From assembly GCA_002389665.1 (NCBI GenBank), contig DGNO01000001.1:583564-647563 (forward strand): a DNA stretch of 64,000 nucleotides. The letters are read 5' to 3'. The notes beneath the pieces are model-generated. The model worked only from the letters and a program-made list of their open reading frames with translations, made no database searches and was not told the DNA's origin. A program made the translations under genes and the position numbers. Each line of letters opens with the position of its first letter. Within the stretch, counting starts at the first letter, position 1. Shown here one piece after another: positions 53,858 through 62,232 of the stretch. This DNA comes from Rhodobiaceae bacterium UBA4490 (GTDB lineage Bacteria > Pseudomonadota > Alphaproteobacteria > Parvibaculales > Parvibaculaceae).

Positions 53858-56305
53858 ATGAACCGCTTGAAGAAAATCGCCAAATGGACCGGCATCGTCA
53901 TTGCGGGCGCGTTTGCCCTCATCGCCCTTCTCCTGCTCGACCGGTTTTCCGCCGCCCGCCATGCCGCCCCGCAAATTCAAGGTGAGAAAGAAATAACAGC
54001 CGCGCTTGGCAGCAGCGTGGCATTGAGTGCGCCCGTCACGATCCTGCGGGATAAAAACGCCATCCCGCATATCGAGGCGCAAAGCGAAAAAGATGCGCTC
54101 TTCGCCCTCGGCTTTGCCCATGCGCAAGACCGGCTCTGGCAGATGGAGCTGCTCCGCCGGGTGGGCACCGGACGGCTTGCGGAAGTCTTCGGCCCGCCCG
54201 CCCTTTCCATCGACCGGTTTTTCCGCACGCTCGGCTTCGCCCATCTCGCCGATGACACGTATGCCGCCCTGCCCGGCGGGATGAAGAAACTCCTCGATGC
54301 CTATGCCGCCGGGGTGAACGCCTCCATGAGCGAGCGGGAGAAACCTCTGCCGCTCGAATTCCAGCTTCTCTTTCACGAGCCCGAGCCCTGGGAACCGCGC
54401 CACTCGCTCGTCATGGTGAAAATGCTGGGGCTCGGCCTCTCGGCCAATGCCTTCGATGAAATTGCCCGCGCACGGCTCGCCCGCGATTTGCCGCCCACAA
54501 GTTTTCAGGAATTTTTCGGCGTCGAAGAAGAACTCGCGCCCTTTCTCGTCGGCGAGCTTGGCAAACTTTTCCAAAAGGCGCCGCTGACCAGGACCGCAAG
54601 CGCCTGGCCCGATCTTGGGCCCATCGGTGCCTCCAATAATTGGGTGGTGAGCGGAGAGCACACGAAAAGCGGCAAGCCGCTGCTCGCGAACGATCCGCAT
54701 CTCGGCATGCTTGCGCCCTCGCTCTGGTATCTCGTGCATTTGCAAAATCCGGTGGAAGGCGAGGCCCGCAATCTTGTGGGCGCGACGATCCCCGGCATTC
54801 CAAGCGTGCTGCTCGGCCGGAACGACCGCATCGCCTGGGGCCTCACGAATACGCGGCCCGACAGCCAGGATCTTTTTATCGAGCGGCTCAACCCCGACAA
54901 CCCGGATGAATACGAAACGCCGGACGGTTTTGCCGCCTTTAAGCTCCGCGAGGAACGCATCAAAGTACGCTTCGGCTCGGATGAAGTTTTGAGCGTCAGG
55001 GCGACGCGGCACGGACCGGTGCTGCCGGAAGAAACCGTGGCAGGCGCGCCCTCGCTCGAAGAAGGTCATGTGCTTGCGCTTTCCTGGCCGGCGCTCGAGC
55101 CCGGCGATCTGACGGTCGCAGCAGGATATGAGATGAGCCGAGCGGAAAATTTCACCGGCTTTCTGGGTGCCTTGCGCGATGACTATGTCAGCCCCATGCA
55201 GTCCATCGTCTATGGCGACATTGACGGGAATATCGGCTTCATCGCGCCCGCGCATATTCCGCTGCGCGGTGAGGCGCACCGCACGAAAGGGCTGATGCCC
55301 GCCGAAGGCTGGCTGCGCGACAATGACTGGACGGGGATCATTCCCTTCGACGCGCTGCCGCAACTTTACAACCCGGCAAGCGGCATCATCGCGAGCGCCA
55401 ACCACAAGATCGTGGACGACAATTACCCCTATCAACTCGCACTCGATTGGAACGCGCCTTACCGCGCCATCCGCATTTATGAGCTCCTGGAAGCGGGAGG
55501 CGATTTCACCGCGCAGGATTTCGCAGACATGCAGATGGACAATCTCTCGCTTTTCGCCGCCCGCGTAATGCCGCTCCTTCTGGAACATTTGCCCGAGACG
55601 CAAAAGGAAACCGCGGAAGGAAAACTGCTTGCCGCCTGGAACTATTCTCTCGATGCGGAAAAAGCCGCCCCGCTCATCTATGCCGCCTTTCTGCACGAGT
55701 TGCCGAAAACACTCTGGGCGGACGAGCTTGGCGCCTCTTTCGACAGTTACAAAAGCCCGCGTTCCGATTTTCTCTTGAGCATCTTCGAAGGGGCGCGCCC
55801 CAATGCCCATTGGTGCGATGACACGCAAACGGAAGAAATGGAAAGCTGCGCCGCCCAAACCGGAAAGGCCTTTGAAGCGGCAATGGCGGGGCTGCGCGAG
55901 ACATACGGCGAGACCCCTCAAGATTGGACTTGGGGCGCGGCGCACCCCGTGGTCAACAATCACATTCCGGGGGGCAGCCTGCCTTTCCTGAAAAACTGGC
56001 TAAGCCTTGAAACACCTTCGGCCGGCGGCATGCACACGCTGAACCGCGGGCAATATCGAGGCAGCGGCGCGCGGCCCTTCGCCAATGTCCATGCGGCAGG
56101 CTTTCGCGCCGTCTATGATTTTGCCGATCTCGACGGCTCACTTTACATGATCTCGACCGGCCAGTCGGGCGATCCTTATTCGCCCTATTACGGTAATCTT
56201 CTGGAAGATTGGGCGGCGGGCAAAACCATCACCATTTCAACGCGCAAAGACGTTTACAGTGAAGGCGCGCTCGGCACACTCACTCTGCGCCCTGCAGGCA
56301 AATAG
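53858..56305 (+). CDS. Membrane-anchored penicillin acylase family protein (Ntn hydrolase)
   Basis: 815 residues. An N-terminal helix (KWTGIVIAGAFALIALLLLDRF) lacks an evident signal-peptidase site, so it is probably an anchor. The alpha chain (DKNAIPHIEAQSEKDALFALGFAHAQDRLWQMELLRRVGTGRLAEVFG) precedes the cleavage site GASNNWVVSG, where Ser259 would become the N-terminal nucleophile of the beta chain; NDPHLG follows. Family members hydrolyse amide bonds of beta-lactams or acyl-homoserine lactones; the natural substrate is unknown. GGGGGAGG precedes the ATG. Confidence 0.93.
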   Translation: MNRLKKIAKWTGIVIAGAFALIALLLLDRFSAARHAAPQIQGEKEITAALGSSVALSAPVTILRDKNAIPHIEAQSEKDALFALGFAHAQDRLWQMELLRRVGTGRLAEVFGPPALSIDRFFRTLGFAHLADDTYAALPGGMKKLLDAYAAGVNASMSEREKPLPLEFQLLFHEPEPWEPRHSLVMVKMLGLGLSANAFDEIARARLARDLPPTSFQEFFGVEEELAPFLVGELGKLFQKAPLTRTASAWPDLGPIGASNNWVVSGEHTKSGKPLLANDPHLGMLAPSLWYLVHLQNPVEGEARNLVGATIPGIPSVLLGRNDRIAWGLTNTRPDSQDLFIERLNPDNPDEYETPDGFAAFKLREERIKVRFGSDEVLSVRATRHGPVLPEETVAGAPSLEEGHVLALSWPALEPGDLTVAAGYEMSRAENFTGFLGALRDDYVSPMQSIVYGDIDGNIGFIAPAHIPLRGEAHRTKGLMPAEGWLRDNDWTGIIPFDALPQLYNPASGIIASANHKIVDDNYPYQLALDWNAPYRAIRIYELLEAGGDFTAQDFADMQMDNLSLFAARVMPLLLEHLPETQKETAEGKLLAAWNYSLDAEKAAPLIYAAFLHELPKTLWADELGASFDSYKSPRSDFLLSIFEGARPNAHWCDDTQTEEMESCAAQTGKAFEAAMAGLRETYGETPQDWTWGAAHPVVNNHIPGGSLPFLKNWLSLETPSAGGMHTLNRGQYRGSGARPFANVHAAGFRAVYDFADLDGSLYMISTGQSGDPYSPYYGNLLEDWAAGKTITISTRKDVYSEGALGTLTLRPAGK

Positions 56306-56310
56306 GCCGC

Positions 56311-57183
56311 CTATTCAATCCGGCCTTCCGCCGCGATCCGGCCCGTCTTGCAATTAGGCGAGGAGTTGATCGTGCATTTGTCAAAATAGAGCCGCACCGT
56401 GCCCGCCTGATCCTGCGTCATGTGATAGCAGTCTTTGGTATTGTAAGAGATGACAGGCGATTGATGGCACCACATATCGCCTTCGATCCACCAGCGCCCC
56501 TCCCCGTCGAGGCTGCGCGTCGAAGAGCGCTGCTGGTGAAACGTCTTGTAGTGGTAATAGACAAGCTCGACTTCCGAGGTGCCATCCGGCTTCAGCTTGA
56601 TGATCGTGTTGGTGAGGCGGTTGCCGCCGGGAATATCAAGCCGGCCCATTTCCAGATTAAACGTATGTCCGCTTGACTGCGCGGCGATCTGGATGCCAGT
56701 CATCTTCGTCCCCTTTTGATTGAGGATCGTCTGCTCGGCCTCACCGCTGCTGCCTTTCGTGTCGTCCCCGCTCGTCCCCTCGGAGCGCCCGGCAACGGCC
56801 TGCTTGGCCTCACCTTCCACAGGCGTCGTCTTTTCCGCCGTCTGCGTGCGCTCGGTTTTACGCAGCGGAATGACATCGGGCTTCGGCTTCGGTTTTTCCA
56901 CGACTTCCGGCTTTTCGGCGGGCTTCGGCGCCGGGTCCACATCGGCATCGGCAAAGACCGGGTCCTGCTGCGCCCCGTCGATATCCGCCGCCGCGTCGAC
57001 ATCCTGGCCCGGCCCAGCAGCAAGCTGAAAGAACAGCTTGTCGCCGCCGCCCGGTCCCGGCGCGCCGAAAATGCCGCCTGCCAACATGAAGATGATAAAG
57101 GCCAGCACATGCACCAGCGCGGAGCCGATGAGAAACCGCTTCATGTCCGGCGGTGAGGATGGCGATTGTTCGGCCAAACTCAT
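56311..57183 (-). CDS. TonB-like energy-transducer protein with unusual four-cysteine C-terminal domain
   Basis: 290 residues. A single N-terminal helix (FLIGSALVHVLAFIIFMLAGGIF, 17-39) with Ser and His as in TonB/TolA is followed by a Pro/Lys linker (PAPKPAEKPEVVEKPKPKPD, about 84-103) and a polar stretch. The C-terminal domain (about 172-290) is beta-rich with Cys239, 252, 270 and 278 and does not show the TonB signature. It is the last gene after exbB-exbD-exbD, 61 bases after the second exbD, so it likely transmits force from that motor to an unknown periplasmic or outer-membrane partner. Confidence 0.8.
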   Translation of the reverse strand: MSLAEQSPSSPPDMKRFLIGSALVHVLAFIIFMLAGGIFGAPGPGGGDKLFFQLAAGPGQDVDAAADIDGAQQDPVFADADVDPAPKPAEKPEVVEKPKPKPDVIPLRKTERTQTAEKTTPVEGEAKQAVAGRSEGTSGDDTKGSSGEAEQTILNQKGTKMTGIQIAAQSSGHTFNLEMGRLDIPGGNRLTNTIIKLKPDGTSEVELVYYHYKTFHQQRSSTRSLDGEGRWWIEGDMWCHQSPVISYNTKDCYHMTQDQAGTVRLYFDKCTINSSPNCKTGRIAAEGRIE

Positions 57184-57244
57184 GTTACTCCTCCCGTTAC
57201 ACCCCCGCCCGCGCCCGGCACCTCCCTGCCGGGCGGCGCGTTTC

Positions 57245-57652
57245 TTATTCCTTCGCTTGCTGCGTGATCAACATGACCTCCTTCACGCCGATATTGCGCA
57301 GGCCTTCCATGAGCTGAATGAGGTCATGAGCGTCCGCCGCTTGATCCGCCTTCACCGTCACGGCCTGCACCGCGAGTTTAAAGAAGCGGTTGCGCAGCAT
57401 GTAGGGCGCCATTTGCGCGTCCATGGTCAGGTCCTGGAAATGGACGAAGCCGTCCGCCTCCACATAAAGGACCAGCTCTTCTTCCTGCTTCTTGTCGTCC
57501 ACCTGGCCGGTGGGAAGCTCGACATCCACCGTGTCGGTCTTCTTCAAAGTGCCGGTGAGAAGAAAGAAGATCAGCAGCAGAAACACCACATTGATGAGCG
57601 GCACCACGCTTTCGATCTGGCGGCGGGGCGGGTTTTCTTCGAACTCGATCAT
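57245..57652 (-). CDS. ExbD/TolR family protein with Asp-to-Asn change (ExbD2)
   Basis: A 135-residue ExbD/TolR with one N-terminal helix and a periplasmic domain. The helix reads VVPLINVVFLLLIFFLL. Asn21 stands where ExbD and TolR have the Asp needed for proton-driven rotation; the codon is AAT. The remaining family pattern (FQDLTMDAQMAPYM, VTVKADQAADAHDLIQLMEGLRNIGVKEVMLIT) is intact, so it is not a decayed gene. It overlaps the first exbD by four bases. Confidence 0.92.
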   Translation of the reverse strand: MIEFEENPPRRQIESVVPLINVVFLLLIFFLLTGTLKKTDTVDVELPTGQVDDKKQEEELVLYVEADGFVHFQDLTMDAQMAPYMLRNRFFKLAVQAVTVKADQAADAHDLIQLMEGLRNIGVKEVMLITQQAKE

Positions 57653-58077
57653 TGCCCGCCCCCCACGCGTGTCGTTGCCACGGTGCGCGCGCCCGCCTGA
57701 CGAGCCGCCTCCACCGCGCTGATGAGCGGCTGCACCTGCACATCCTTTTCCGCCAGGATGGAGACAACAGCCTCCTTGTCTCCGCCAAGCGCCGCCTTGA
57801 TGGCCGCCGAGAGCTCCTCGACCGGCGCGGCTTCCCCGTCGACACGGAACGTGCCGCCGGGCGCAACACGCACCTCCACCACCGTGCGGTCGCTATCGGT
57901 CTCACTTGCCGCTTTAGGCGGAGTGATAACGGACAAGGTCTGCGTCTGCAGAAAGGTGCTGGCCAGCATGAAAAAGATCAGCAGCAGAAACACCACGTCG
58001 ATCAGCGGCGTCAAAGAGACGATGCGCCGCTTGACCTCATAGTGCCCGAAAAGATCGTCGCCGCTTCCATGTTGCAT
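57649..58077 (-). CDS. exbD: ExbD/TolR family protein (ExbD1)
   Basis: A 142-residue ExbD with the conserved helix SLTPLIDVVFLLLIFFML; Asp27 is the proton-carrying residue. The periplasmic part has VEVRVAPGGTFRVDGEAAPVEELSAAIKAAL and SILAEKDVQVQPLISAVEAARQAGARTV. It starts eight bases after exbB. With ExbB it should form the proton channel energising a TonB-like protein. Confidence 0.94.
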   Translation of the reverse strand: MQHGSGDDLFGHYEVKRRIVSLTPLIDVVFLLLIFFMLASTFLQTQTLSVITPPKAASETDSDRTVVEVRVAPGGTFRVDGEAAPVEELSAAIKAALGGDKEAVVSILAEKDVQVQPLISAVEAARQAGARTVATTRVGGGQ

Positions 58078-58085
58078 GGCTGGCC

Positions 58086-58859
58086 TCAGACGAGTTTCAG
58101 GATGGCGAGCATTCGGCCCGTCGCATCACGCAGACGCAAACGCACCTGGTCCACCCGGTTCTCGAAGAGATTGAGCGCACCGATGGCGGGAATGGCAACG
58201 GCCAGACCCACAGCGGTCGTCAGCAGCGCTTCCCAGATACCGCCGGAGAGGATGGCCGGATCGACCCGGTTGCCCGCCGCTTCAAGCTGCTGGAACGCTT
58301 CGATCATGCCGATCACGGTGCCGAGCAGGCCAAGCAAGGGCGAAATATTGCCGATCACTTCCAGCCAGCGGAAATAGCCTTGCAGGGCGCCAAGCTCGTT
58401 GCCGCCGACACGCGCCATTTCCTCGGCAGGCTGCATGCCATTGCGCTTCGCCTCGACACCGGCCAGAAGCACGCGGGCGATGGGTGAGCGCTGCTTGCGC
58501 AAAATATCCGCCGCTTCATCAAGCTTGCCGGCAGAGGCTTTTTCAAGCGCCGGTTCCAGAAACGCTTTGCGCGACAGCCCGGCGCGCCAGAACTGCACCA
58601 CCTTGAGCAGAATGACCGCAAGCGAGAAGACTGAAAGAATAATCAGGATAACGACGATCGGGCCGCCCTTATCGACCAGCGGCACCAGGTCCAGAAGACC
58701 GCCGCCATCGGCAGGGATAGATGCGGCGGCATCGCCTGCCGCCTGCGCCGCGCCTTCCACAGCCTCCGCCGTCCCCTCAACCGCGCCTTCGGCTGCATTT
58801 ACAGCTTCTTCGGCATTTTCAGCGCTCGTTTCGGCGCCCGAACTCGTGACGTCGTCCAC
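58086..58859 (-). CDS. exbB: MotA/TolQ/ExbB family proton channel protein
   Basis: 257 residues. After an Ala/Glu-rich periplasmic N-terminus (about 1-50) come helix 1 (GGPIVVILIILSVFSLAVILLKVVQFW), a cytoplasmic region, and the two channel helices: GNISPLLGLLGTVIGMIEAFQQL and GGIWEALLTTAVGLAVAIPAIGALNLF, whose Thr residues line the proton path. First gene of a four-gene operon; a pair of inverted repeats lies upstream. Confidence 0.94.
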   Translation of the reverse strand: MDDVTSSGAETSAENAEEAVNAAEGAVEGTAEAVEGAAQAAGDAAASIPADGGGLLDLVPLVDKGGPIVVILIILSVFSLAVILLKVVQFWRAGLSRKAFLEPALEKASAGKLDEAADILRKQRSPIARVLLAGVEAKRNGMQPAEEMARVGGNELGALQGYFRWLEVIGNISPLLGLLGTVIGMIEAFQQLEAAGNRVDPAILSGGIWEALLTTAVGLAVAIPAIGALNLFENRVDQVRLRLRDATGRMLAILKLV

Positions 58860-58910
58860 ACTTTCCCCCTATGCTTGTTCTTCGCATTATGCGGTGGTAG
58901 AACCCACTTA

Positions 58911-58951
58911 GTAAATTAATTTTACGAAATCATGTAATGACCGGCAGGTCA
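58911..58951. promoter_or_regulatory. Two inverted repeats between exbB and marR
   Basis: GTAAA-N5-TTTAC (58911-58925) and TGACC-N4-GGTCA (58938-58951) lie in the 141-base divergent gap. The first is AT-rich, the second is followed by another GGTCA-type half. Such paired sites fit binding by the adjacent MarR regulator or an iron-responsive repressor. Confidence 0.4.
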
Positions 58952-59000
58952 ACGGTCATACCGGATTATTACAGAATAACAGCGAGCGCGGCCCAAACCC

Positions 59001-59621
59001 ATGTCCCAGCGTCTGCCGGACGATAAAAACAAAGTCAGCACCGCCGGGCCGGCCATCGCCGCCGCGCCGGACGAGGTTCCGAAGCCCCCTGCCGGCGAGA
59101 CGGAGCTTGGGCCGGGCTATTTTCTGCAACTCCTGGAGGGGATCGGCGCCTCGCTGGAACAGGCCTATGACAGCGCCAACCCGCTGCCGCGCGGCCACCA
59201 GCGACTGATCCGCCAATTGCTGATCAAGGACGGCCAGACACAGACGGAACTAGCTACGGCCATGCACATCCACAAGGTGTCCGTCGGGCTCTATATCAAT
59301 GAGCTGGAGGAAATGGGCCTAGTGGAACGGCGGCGCCATCCGAAGGACGGGCGCGCCTATTGCATCTACCTGACCGACTATCTGCACAAGTTCCGGCCCG
59401 AGGGCGAGCGCATCTTCGCGGAAATCCACGCCCATGCCATCAAGGGTCTGCCGACGGAAGAATACCGGATGCTGCTGCAGGCGATGGAGAAGATGTATTT
59501 GAACCTGCAGGAACTGGCGCGGAAGCCCGACATGGTCGCGCCGCTTACGCCCCCAGCGCCTGATAGCCCCCCCGGTGATACACCAGCGGACGCCCCTCCT
59601 GTTCGGAAGAAAACGCCTTGA
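59001..59621 (+). CDS. MarR-family transcriptional regulator
   Basis: 206 residues. A central winged helix (QLLIKDGQTQTELATAMHIHKVSVGLYINELEEMGLVERRRHPKDGRAYCIYLTD) has the MarR DR-wing pattern. About 35 residues precede the dimer helices and a Pro-rich tail (PLTPPAPDSPPGDTPADAPP) follows. It diverges from the exbB operon with inverted repeats in between, so it is the obvious candidate regulator of that operon. Its last 77 bases overlap the flavin reductase gene on the other strand. Confidence 0.9.
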   Translation: MSQRLPDDKNKVSTAGPAIAAAPDEVPKPPAGETELGPGYFLQLLEGIGASLEQAYDSANPLPRGHQRLIRQLLIKDGQTQTELATAMHIHKVSVGLYINELEEMGLVERRRHPKDGRAYCIYLTDYLHKFRPEGERIFAEIHAHAIKGLPTEEYRMLLQAMEKMYLNLQELARKPDMVAPLTPPAPDSPPGDTPADAPPVRKKTP

Positions 59622-60024
59622 TCTGACCGATCAGAATGATGTGATCACCCGCATCATGGCGCGCATAAAGCTCGCATTCGAACACCGCAAGCGCTTCTTC
59701 GATGCGCGGGCAGCCGTTTTCCCCAGTGCTCGTCGCCACTTCCGCCAAGGAATGGTCGCCGCTTTTGGCAAGCTCGTTGGAGAGGTGTTTTTGATCCTCG
59801 CTGAGGATATTGACCGTGAATGCCTCGCACGTCTCGAAGATCGAAATCGTGTCGGAGCCCTTGTCCAGGCACCAGAGCACCAGCGGCGGGTCCAGCGAAA
59901 CCGAGGAAAAGGAATTAACCGTAATCCCTATAGGGTCTTTCCCCGGCACTTTCGTGGTCACAATGGCAACGCCGGTGGCAAACCACCCAAAGGCGTTGCG
60001 GAGGGCCCGCGGATCGTGGGTCAT
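59545..60024 (-). CDS. Flavin reductase family protein (FMN-binding)
   Basis: A 159-residue flavin reductase-like domain: LRNAFGWFATGVAIVTTKVP, GITVNSFSSVSLDPPLVLWCLDKGSDT, FTVNILSEDQKHLSNELAKSGD, and DHIILIGQIKAFSSEQEGRPLVYHRGGYQAL with the terminal His of the family. It probably supplies reduced FMN to a monooxygenase encoded elsewhere. GGGAG lies eight bases before the ATG at 60024; an extension to 60057 is less likely. It converges with and overlaps marR. Confidence 0.92.
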   Translation of the reverse strand: MTHDPRALRNAFGWFATGVAIVTTKVPGKDPIGITVNSFSSVSLDPPLVLWCLDKGSDTISIFETCEAFTVNILSEDQKHLSNELAKSGDHSLAEVATSTGENGCPRIEEALAVFECELYARHDAGDHIILIGQIKAFSSEQEGRPLVYHRGGYQALGA

Positions 60025-60259
60025 TAACGCTGCTCCCAACGGCTGATTTGTGATCAATTCTTAATTAGACCGGTTTTAGGGAGGTTTGCAGGCCGGTGCA
60101 ATGCCCCAATCACGCCGCGCCTTTTGCGCAGCGCCCGGTCTTTCGGCGCAATTTACCTAAACTCGGTATTAACCCGATTTCGCGGAGAATGAGCCAAATC
60201 GGAATACCAGCGGAATATCCGCCGGGCATCCGCCGTGAGACAGGGGGACCGTCGGGGTC

Positions 60260-61123
60260 ATGAAGTTTATCATCGGCATTGTCATCGTCGTCAGCGCGGT
60301 CTTCGGCGGCTATTGGGGCGCCGGCGGCCACTTGGCCGTCTTGTGGCAGCCCTTCGAATTCGTGATCATTCTGGGCGCGGCCATCGGCGCGCTTGTTATC
60401 GGCAATCCGCCTGCCGTGCTCAAAGGCTTGGGCCGGACATTCAAGATCATGCTGAAGGGGCCGAAATACAAAAAGGATTCCTATCTGGAATTGCTCGGCC
60501 TGCAATACACGCTCTTCAAACTTGCCAAGGCCAAGGGCAGCCTAGCGCTCGAAGCGCATGTAGAGAACCCTGCCGAGTCCGACCTCTTCAACAAATTCCC
60601 GACCATCGCCTCCGACCCGCGCGCGCTGGAATTCATGTGCGATTATCTGCGCCTCGTAACGCTCGGCACAGAGAACGCGCATGAAGTGGAAGCGCTGATG
60701 GACGAGGAGCTGGAAACGCTCAACCAGGAAGACGAGCAGATGGTCGCCGCCATTCAGGCGCTTGCCGACGGCACGCCTGCGCTGGGCATCGTGGCCGCCG
60801 TGCTCGGCGTTATTCACACGATGGGCGCGATCGACCAGCCGCCGGAAATTCTAGGCCACCTCATCGGCGCGGCGCTTGTGGGCACGTTCTTCGGCGTGTT
60901 CTGCGCCTATGGCTTCTTCGCGCCCATGGCGATGGCGCTGAAAAACGCGTTCGAGTCCGAAAACAAATTCTACCTCTCCATGAAGGCCGGCATTCTGGCG
61001 CATCTGCAAGGCTACGCGCCGGCCGTGTCGGTGGAATTTGCGCGGAAAGCGCTGATGAGCGATGTGCGCCCGACCTTCGCGGAAGTCGAAGAATCCACCC
61101 AGAACAATCCCCAGGCCGCCTGA
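60260..61123 (+). CDS. motA: Flagellar motor stator protein MotA
   Basis: 287 residues with four membrane helices. MKFIIGIVIVVSAVFGGYWGAGG starts helix 1; EFVIILGAAIGALVIGNPP is helix 2; GTPALGIVAAVLGVIHTMGAIDQPPEILGHLIGAALVGTFFGVFCAYGFFAPMA holds helices 3 and 4 with conserved Pro residues for torque transmission. The acidic cytoplasmic segment (ALMDEELETLNQEDEQ) contacts FliG. motB follows after 73 bases. Together with the chemoreceptor at 16.7 kb it indicates a motile cell. Confidence 0.97.
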   Translation: MKFIIGIVIVVSAVFGGYWGAGGHLAVLWQPFEFVIILGAAIGALVIGNPPAVLKGLGRTFKIMLKGPKYKKDSYLELLGLQYTLFKLAKAKGSLALEAHVENPAESDLFNKFPTIASDPRALEFMCDYLRLVTLGTENAHEVEALMDEELETLNQEDEQMVAAIQALADGTPALGIVAAVLGVIHTMGAIDQPPEILGHLIGAALVGTFFGVFCAYGFFAPMAMALKNAFESENKFYLSMKAGILAHLQGYAPAVSVEFARKALMSDVRPTFAEVEESTQNNPQAA

Positions 61124-61196
61124 CGCAGGAATGCGGGGCGAAGGCCAGTGGTTTGACCCAGCGGTTTGACACAGCAAAGAACGGGCGATCCAGAAG

Positions 61197-62153
61197 GTGA
61201 ACGAAGCACAACCCATCATCAAGAAGGTCAAGAAGGGCAAGCACCCGCACCATGGCGGTGCGTGGAAAATCGCCTATGCCGACTTCGTGACCGCGATGAT
61301 GGCCTTCTTCCTTCTGCTCTGGCTGATCTCCATGACGACGCCGGAACAGAAGCAAGGGCTTGCCGACTTCTTCGCGCCGGCCAATGTCAGCCGTTCCACC
61401 AGCGGCTCAGGCGGCGTGATGGGCGGTACCGCCTTTGACATCGAAGGCTCGCGCATGGCCGGCACCACCCCGCAAGTGGTGATGAACATTTCCGCCCCAC
61501 CCAAACCGAAAAATTCGTACAAAGACGAAAAAGATACCGCCGAGTCCGCCGAAACGGTCAGCACCGTTCAGGAGAAGCAGGGCCAGGAAGGCGCGACGCA
61601 GGTCTTCGACGAGCAGCGCCAGCTCGCCGCCTCCACCTCGCGCGAGAAAGACGACTTCCGCTCCGCCGCCGAGAGCATCCGCCAGGCGCTGCGCGACATG
61701 CCGGAGCTTGCCGAGCTTTCCAAAAATATTCTGGTGGAAGAAACGCCGGAAGGTTTGCAGATCCAGCTTGTCGATCAGGAAGGCCGCTCGATGTTCCCCG
61801 CCGGGATCGACGAGCCTTATGAGCGCACACGCCGCCTTTTGGAAGAAGTCGCCACGATCGTTCAGAAACTGCCGAACCGCATCGCCATTTCCGGCCATAC
61901 CGACAGCTCGCCGAGCTATGGCAGCTCTTCCAGCCAGAAATGGGAGCTGACCGCCGACCGCGCCAATGCCACGCGCCGCATTCTGCAAGGCGCAGGCGTA
62001 CCCGACGACCGGATTTATGAAGTGACCGGCAAGGCGGATACCCAGCCGCTTTTTCCGGAAGACCCGAGCTTGCCCGCCAACCGGCGCATTTCCATTCTCC
62101 TGAAACGCGAGGCGCCCGTCGTGCCGCCGAATTTCGGCGACAGCCGCGGATAA
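61197..62153 (+). CDS. motB: Flagellar motor stator protein MotB
   Basis: 318 residues starting at GTG. The single helix AYADFVTAMMAFFLLLWLISM carries the proton-binding Asp29. The plug and linker follow, and the C-terminal OmpA domain (ISGHTDSSPSYGSSSSQKWELTADRANATRRIL and NRRISILLKRE) binds peptidoglycan. The long linker (about 100-160) is rich in Glu and Lys. It partners with MotA directly upstream; the ribosome-binding site is poor, suggesting translational coupling. Confidence 0.95.
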   Translation: MNEAQPIIKKVKKGKHPHHGGAWKIAYADFVTAMMAFFLLLWLISMTTPEQKQGLADFFAPANVSRSTSGSGGVMGGTAFDIEGSRMAGTTPQVVMNISAPPKPKNSYKDEKDTAESAETVSTVQEKQGQEGATQVFDEQRQLAASTSREKDDFRSAAESIRQALRDMPELAELSKNILVEETPEGLQIQLVDQEGRSMFPAGIDEPYERTRRLLEEVATIVQKLPNRIAISGHTDSSPSYGSSSSQKWELTADRANATRRILQGAGVPDDRIYEVTGKADTQPLFPEDPSLPANRRISILLKREAPVVPPNFGDSRG

Positions 62154-62232
62154 TCAACGCATCTCCCTGCCCTTGCGCTTGCGCCCGCTTCTTCCTACTT
62201 ATTTTGAAGCGGTAAAAAGCAAGGAGACCTGA

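Noticed and set aside
53837..55963. A 708-codon open frame on the minus strand inside the penicillin acylase gene
   Set aside because: It is antisense to a gene with clear catalytic motifs and has no recognisable domain or ribosome-binding site. GC-rich third positions commonly open such frames.
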